Positions 23,462 to 24,399 of a stretch of 24,399 nucleotides of DNA are shown piece after piece. The translations under genes and the position numbers were made by a program. This DNA is from an uncultured Mycoplasmatota bacterium (GTDB lineage Bacteria > Bacillota_I > Bacilli_A > RF39 > UBA660). Position 1 is the first letter of the stretch. Each line of letters begins with the position of its first letter. The stretch spans positions 1-24,399 of the forward strand of contig URIY01000026.1 of NCBI GenBank assembly GCA_900547995.1. The letters run 5' to 3'. Below the pieces are notes generated by a model. It did no database searches. It had not been told where the DNA came from and was given only the letters and a program-made list of their open reading frames with translations.

Positions 23462-24268
23462 CTAAATATAATAAATAAATTTATCTTGTTTTCTTTTAAA
23501 TATAAAACTTCCTATTAATAATGTTAAAGCTGCAACCCCACCACACATTAATAAACTAGTAAGTGATGGACATTTTGAAAATAAGATAATTTCTCTTGAT
23601 GCATTTATAAACATATATAAAGGATTTAATTTAAAAATTGGTTGAAGTGATGCAGGTATCATGGAAATATCATAAAAGATTGGTGTAAAATAATTCCAAA
23701 TAGTAAGAATTATTCCATAAATATGAAATATATCCCTTAAAAAAACAGATATAGCTGAAAGTAATAACCCAATTCCCAAAGTAAACATAAATAAACATAA
23801 ATATATATATGGTAACAATAAATAATAAATATTTAAATGGCACTTTGTATCACCACTACCTGTAAATAATATAATTATAACTAATGGAATTAAAGTAAGT
23901 AAAAAATTTATACCTACAAATAGACATTTAGCAAGTGGAAATATATACTTTGGTATATAAACTTTAGTCATTAGTTGAAAATTTTCAACAATAGATGTCA
24001 TCGCCGTATGTGATGCTTCATTAAAATAATTAAACATGACAAGTCCTGTCATAAGATATACTAAATAATTGACTCCTTCTACTCTTACAGCAAACATTTG
24101 AGAAAATACAATTGCCATAACAGCCATCATTAAAAGTGGATACAACAAACACCATAATATTCCTAAAACACTTCTTTTATATTTAACTTTAAAGTCACGC
24201 ATAACAATTTGTTCAAGTAAAAATGCATACTTTTTAAAATTATAAAATATATTTTTTATAAAACTCAT
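23462..24268 (-). CDS. tagG: Polysaccharide/teichoic acid exporter, ABC-2 permease
   Basis: 268 aa with six TM helices. The N-terminus has the ABC-2 feature LLEQIVMRDFKVKYKRSVLGILW, the cytoplasmic helix before TM1, and the sequence SVFLRDIFH before the TMs near the C-terminus is typical of TagG/Wzm permeases. With the ATPase it moves lipid-linked glycan across the membrane. The start is the ATG at 24266-24268, placed 6 nt after GGAGG (24275-24279); an ATG two codons upstream touches that site and cannot be used. It is the first gene of the operon, behind an extended -10 promoter. Confidence 0.92.
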   Translation of the reverse strand: MSFIKNIFYNFKKYAFLLEQIVMRDFKVKYKRSVLGILWCLLYPLLMMAVMAIVFSQMFAVRVEGVNYLVYLMTGLVMFNYFNEASHTAMTSIVENFQLMTKVYIPKYIFPLAKCLFVGINFLLTLIPLVIIILFTGSGDTKCHLNIYYLLLPYIYLCLFMFTLGIGLLLSAISVFLRDIFHIYGIILTIWNYFTPIFYDISMIPASLQPIFKLNPLYMFINASREIILFSKCPSLTSLLMCGGVAALTLLIGSFIFKRKQDKFIYYI

Positions 24269-24302
24269 GTACATCCTCCTATTACATCTTAATTACTAAC
24301 TT

Positions 24303-24332
24303 ATTATACCATATCACGTAAATTAAAGTAAA
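24303..24332 (-). promoter_or_regulatory. Promoter of the glycan export operon
   Basis: Minus strand TATAAT (24303-24308) preceded by TGG, a perfect extended -10. The -35 is weaker: TTTACT at 18 nt (24327-24332). The leader before tagG is short, about 25-30 nt. I see no feature I can support in 24341-24399. Confidence 0.7.
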
Positions 24333-24399
24333 TAAATTAAGGGAAAAACAGATAAAAAGAGTAAAATTTTTTCGCAATAAATAGGCAGATATGCGTCTA

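Noticed and set aside
24323..24399. Minus-strand open frame reaching the right edge with a hydrophobic translation
   Set aside because: It is T-rich low-complexity sequence, runs into the tagG promoter, and there is no terminator or homology to support a gene end.

Overview
The window is very AT-rich and carries a peptidoglycan gene set in the style of a Gram-positive: a dcw cluster resembling that of Bacillus, class B penicillin-binding proteins with PASTA domains, a PrsA-type lipoprotein foldase, a TagGH-type glycan exporter and tiny YjcZ-like membrane proteins. This suggests an uncultured low-GC Bacillota (Bacilli/Erysipelotrichia/RF39-like gut lineages are plausible; I cannot fix the taxon). 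TGA acts as a stop in an ATGA overlap at 22702-22705 and tryptophan is always TGG, so the code is the standard bacterial one and not that of Mycoplasma, although the base composition and the MraZ boxes look Mollicutes-like.

Left part (1-4905, all minus strand): the start of an unidentified gene cut by the edge; a membrane-anchored arylsulfotransferase-family protein; a small HNH protein; enolase; and an amidoligase-family protein. Most have their own promoter and hairpin terminator. Enolase has a good promoter inside the end of the amidoligase gene.

Centre (5015-15809): the dcw cluster is split into two convergent halves. On the plus strand lie a SpoVD-like PBP (one PASTA domain), mraY and ftsW. 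On the minus strand lie mraZ, rsmH, ftsL and a PbpB-like PBP (two PASTA domains). At the meeting point are an HExxH protein and two small paralogous proteins. These paralogs come from a tandem duplication of about 577 bp whose copies include scraps of the 3' ends of the flanking genes. Each copy keeps a promoter and a bidirectional terminator hairpin, and one base pair of the hairpin has changed in a compensating way. Upstream of mraZ are an array of 10-bp-spaced MraZ boxes and a terminator closing a two-gene unit of YjcZ-like micro-proteins. prsA is divergent from that unit.

Right part (16785-24268, minus strand): a compact six-gene operon for a surface glycan, with an ABC-2 permease, an ABC ATPase, a GT4 glycosyltransferase, a fused GT2-GT4 glycosyltransferase, a GtrB-like polyprenyl-phosphate glycosyltransferase and a DUF6056/GT-C-like membrane protein. 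It starts at an extended -10 promoter and ends in a bidirectional terminator shared with prsA.

Together the genes cover wall synthesis (lipid I formation, transpeptidation, SEDS polymerisation), folding of secreted proteins and export/decoration of a wall polymer, with enolase as a housekeeping neighbour. No gene-free stretch exceeds about 210 bases. I saw no tRNA, rRNA, CRISPR array, insertion sequence or transposase.
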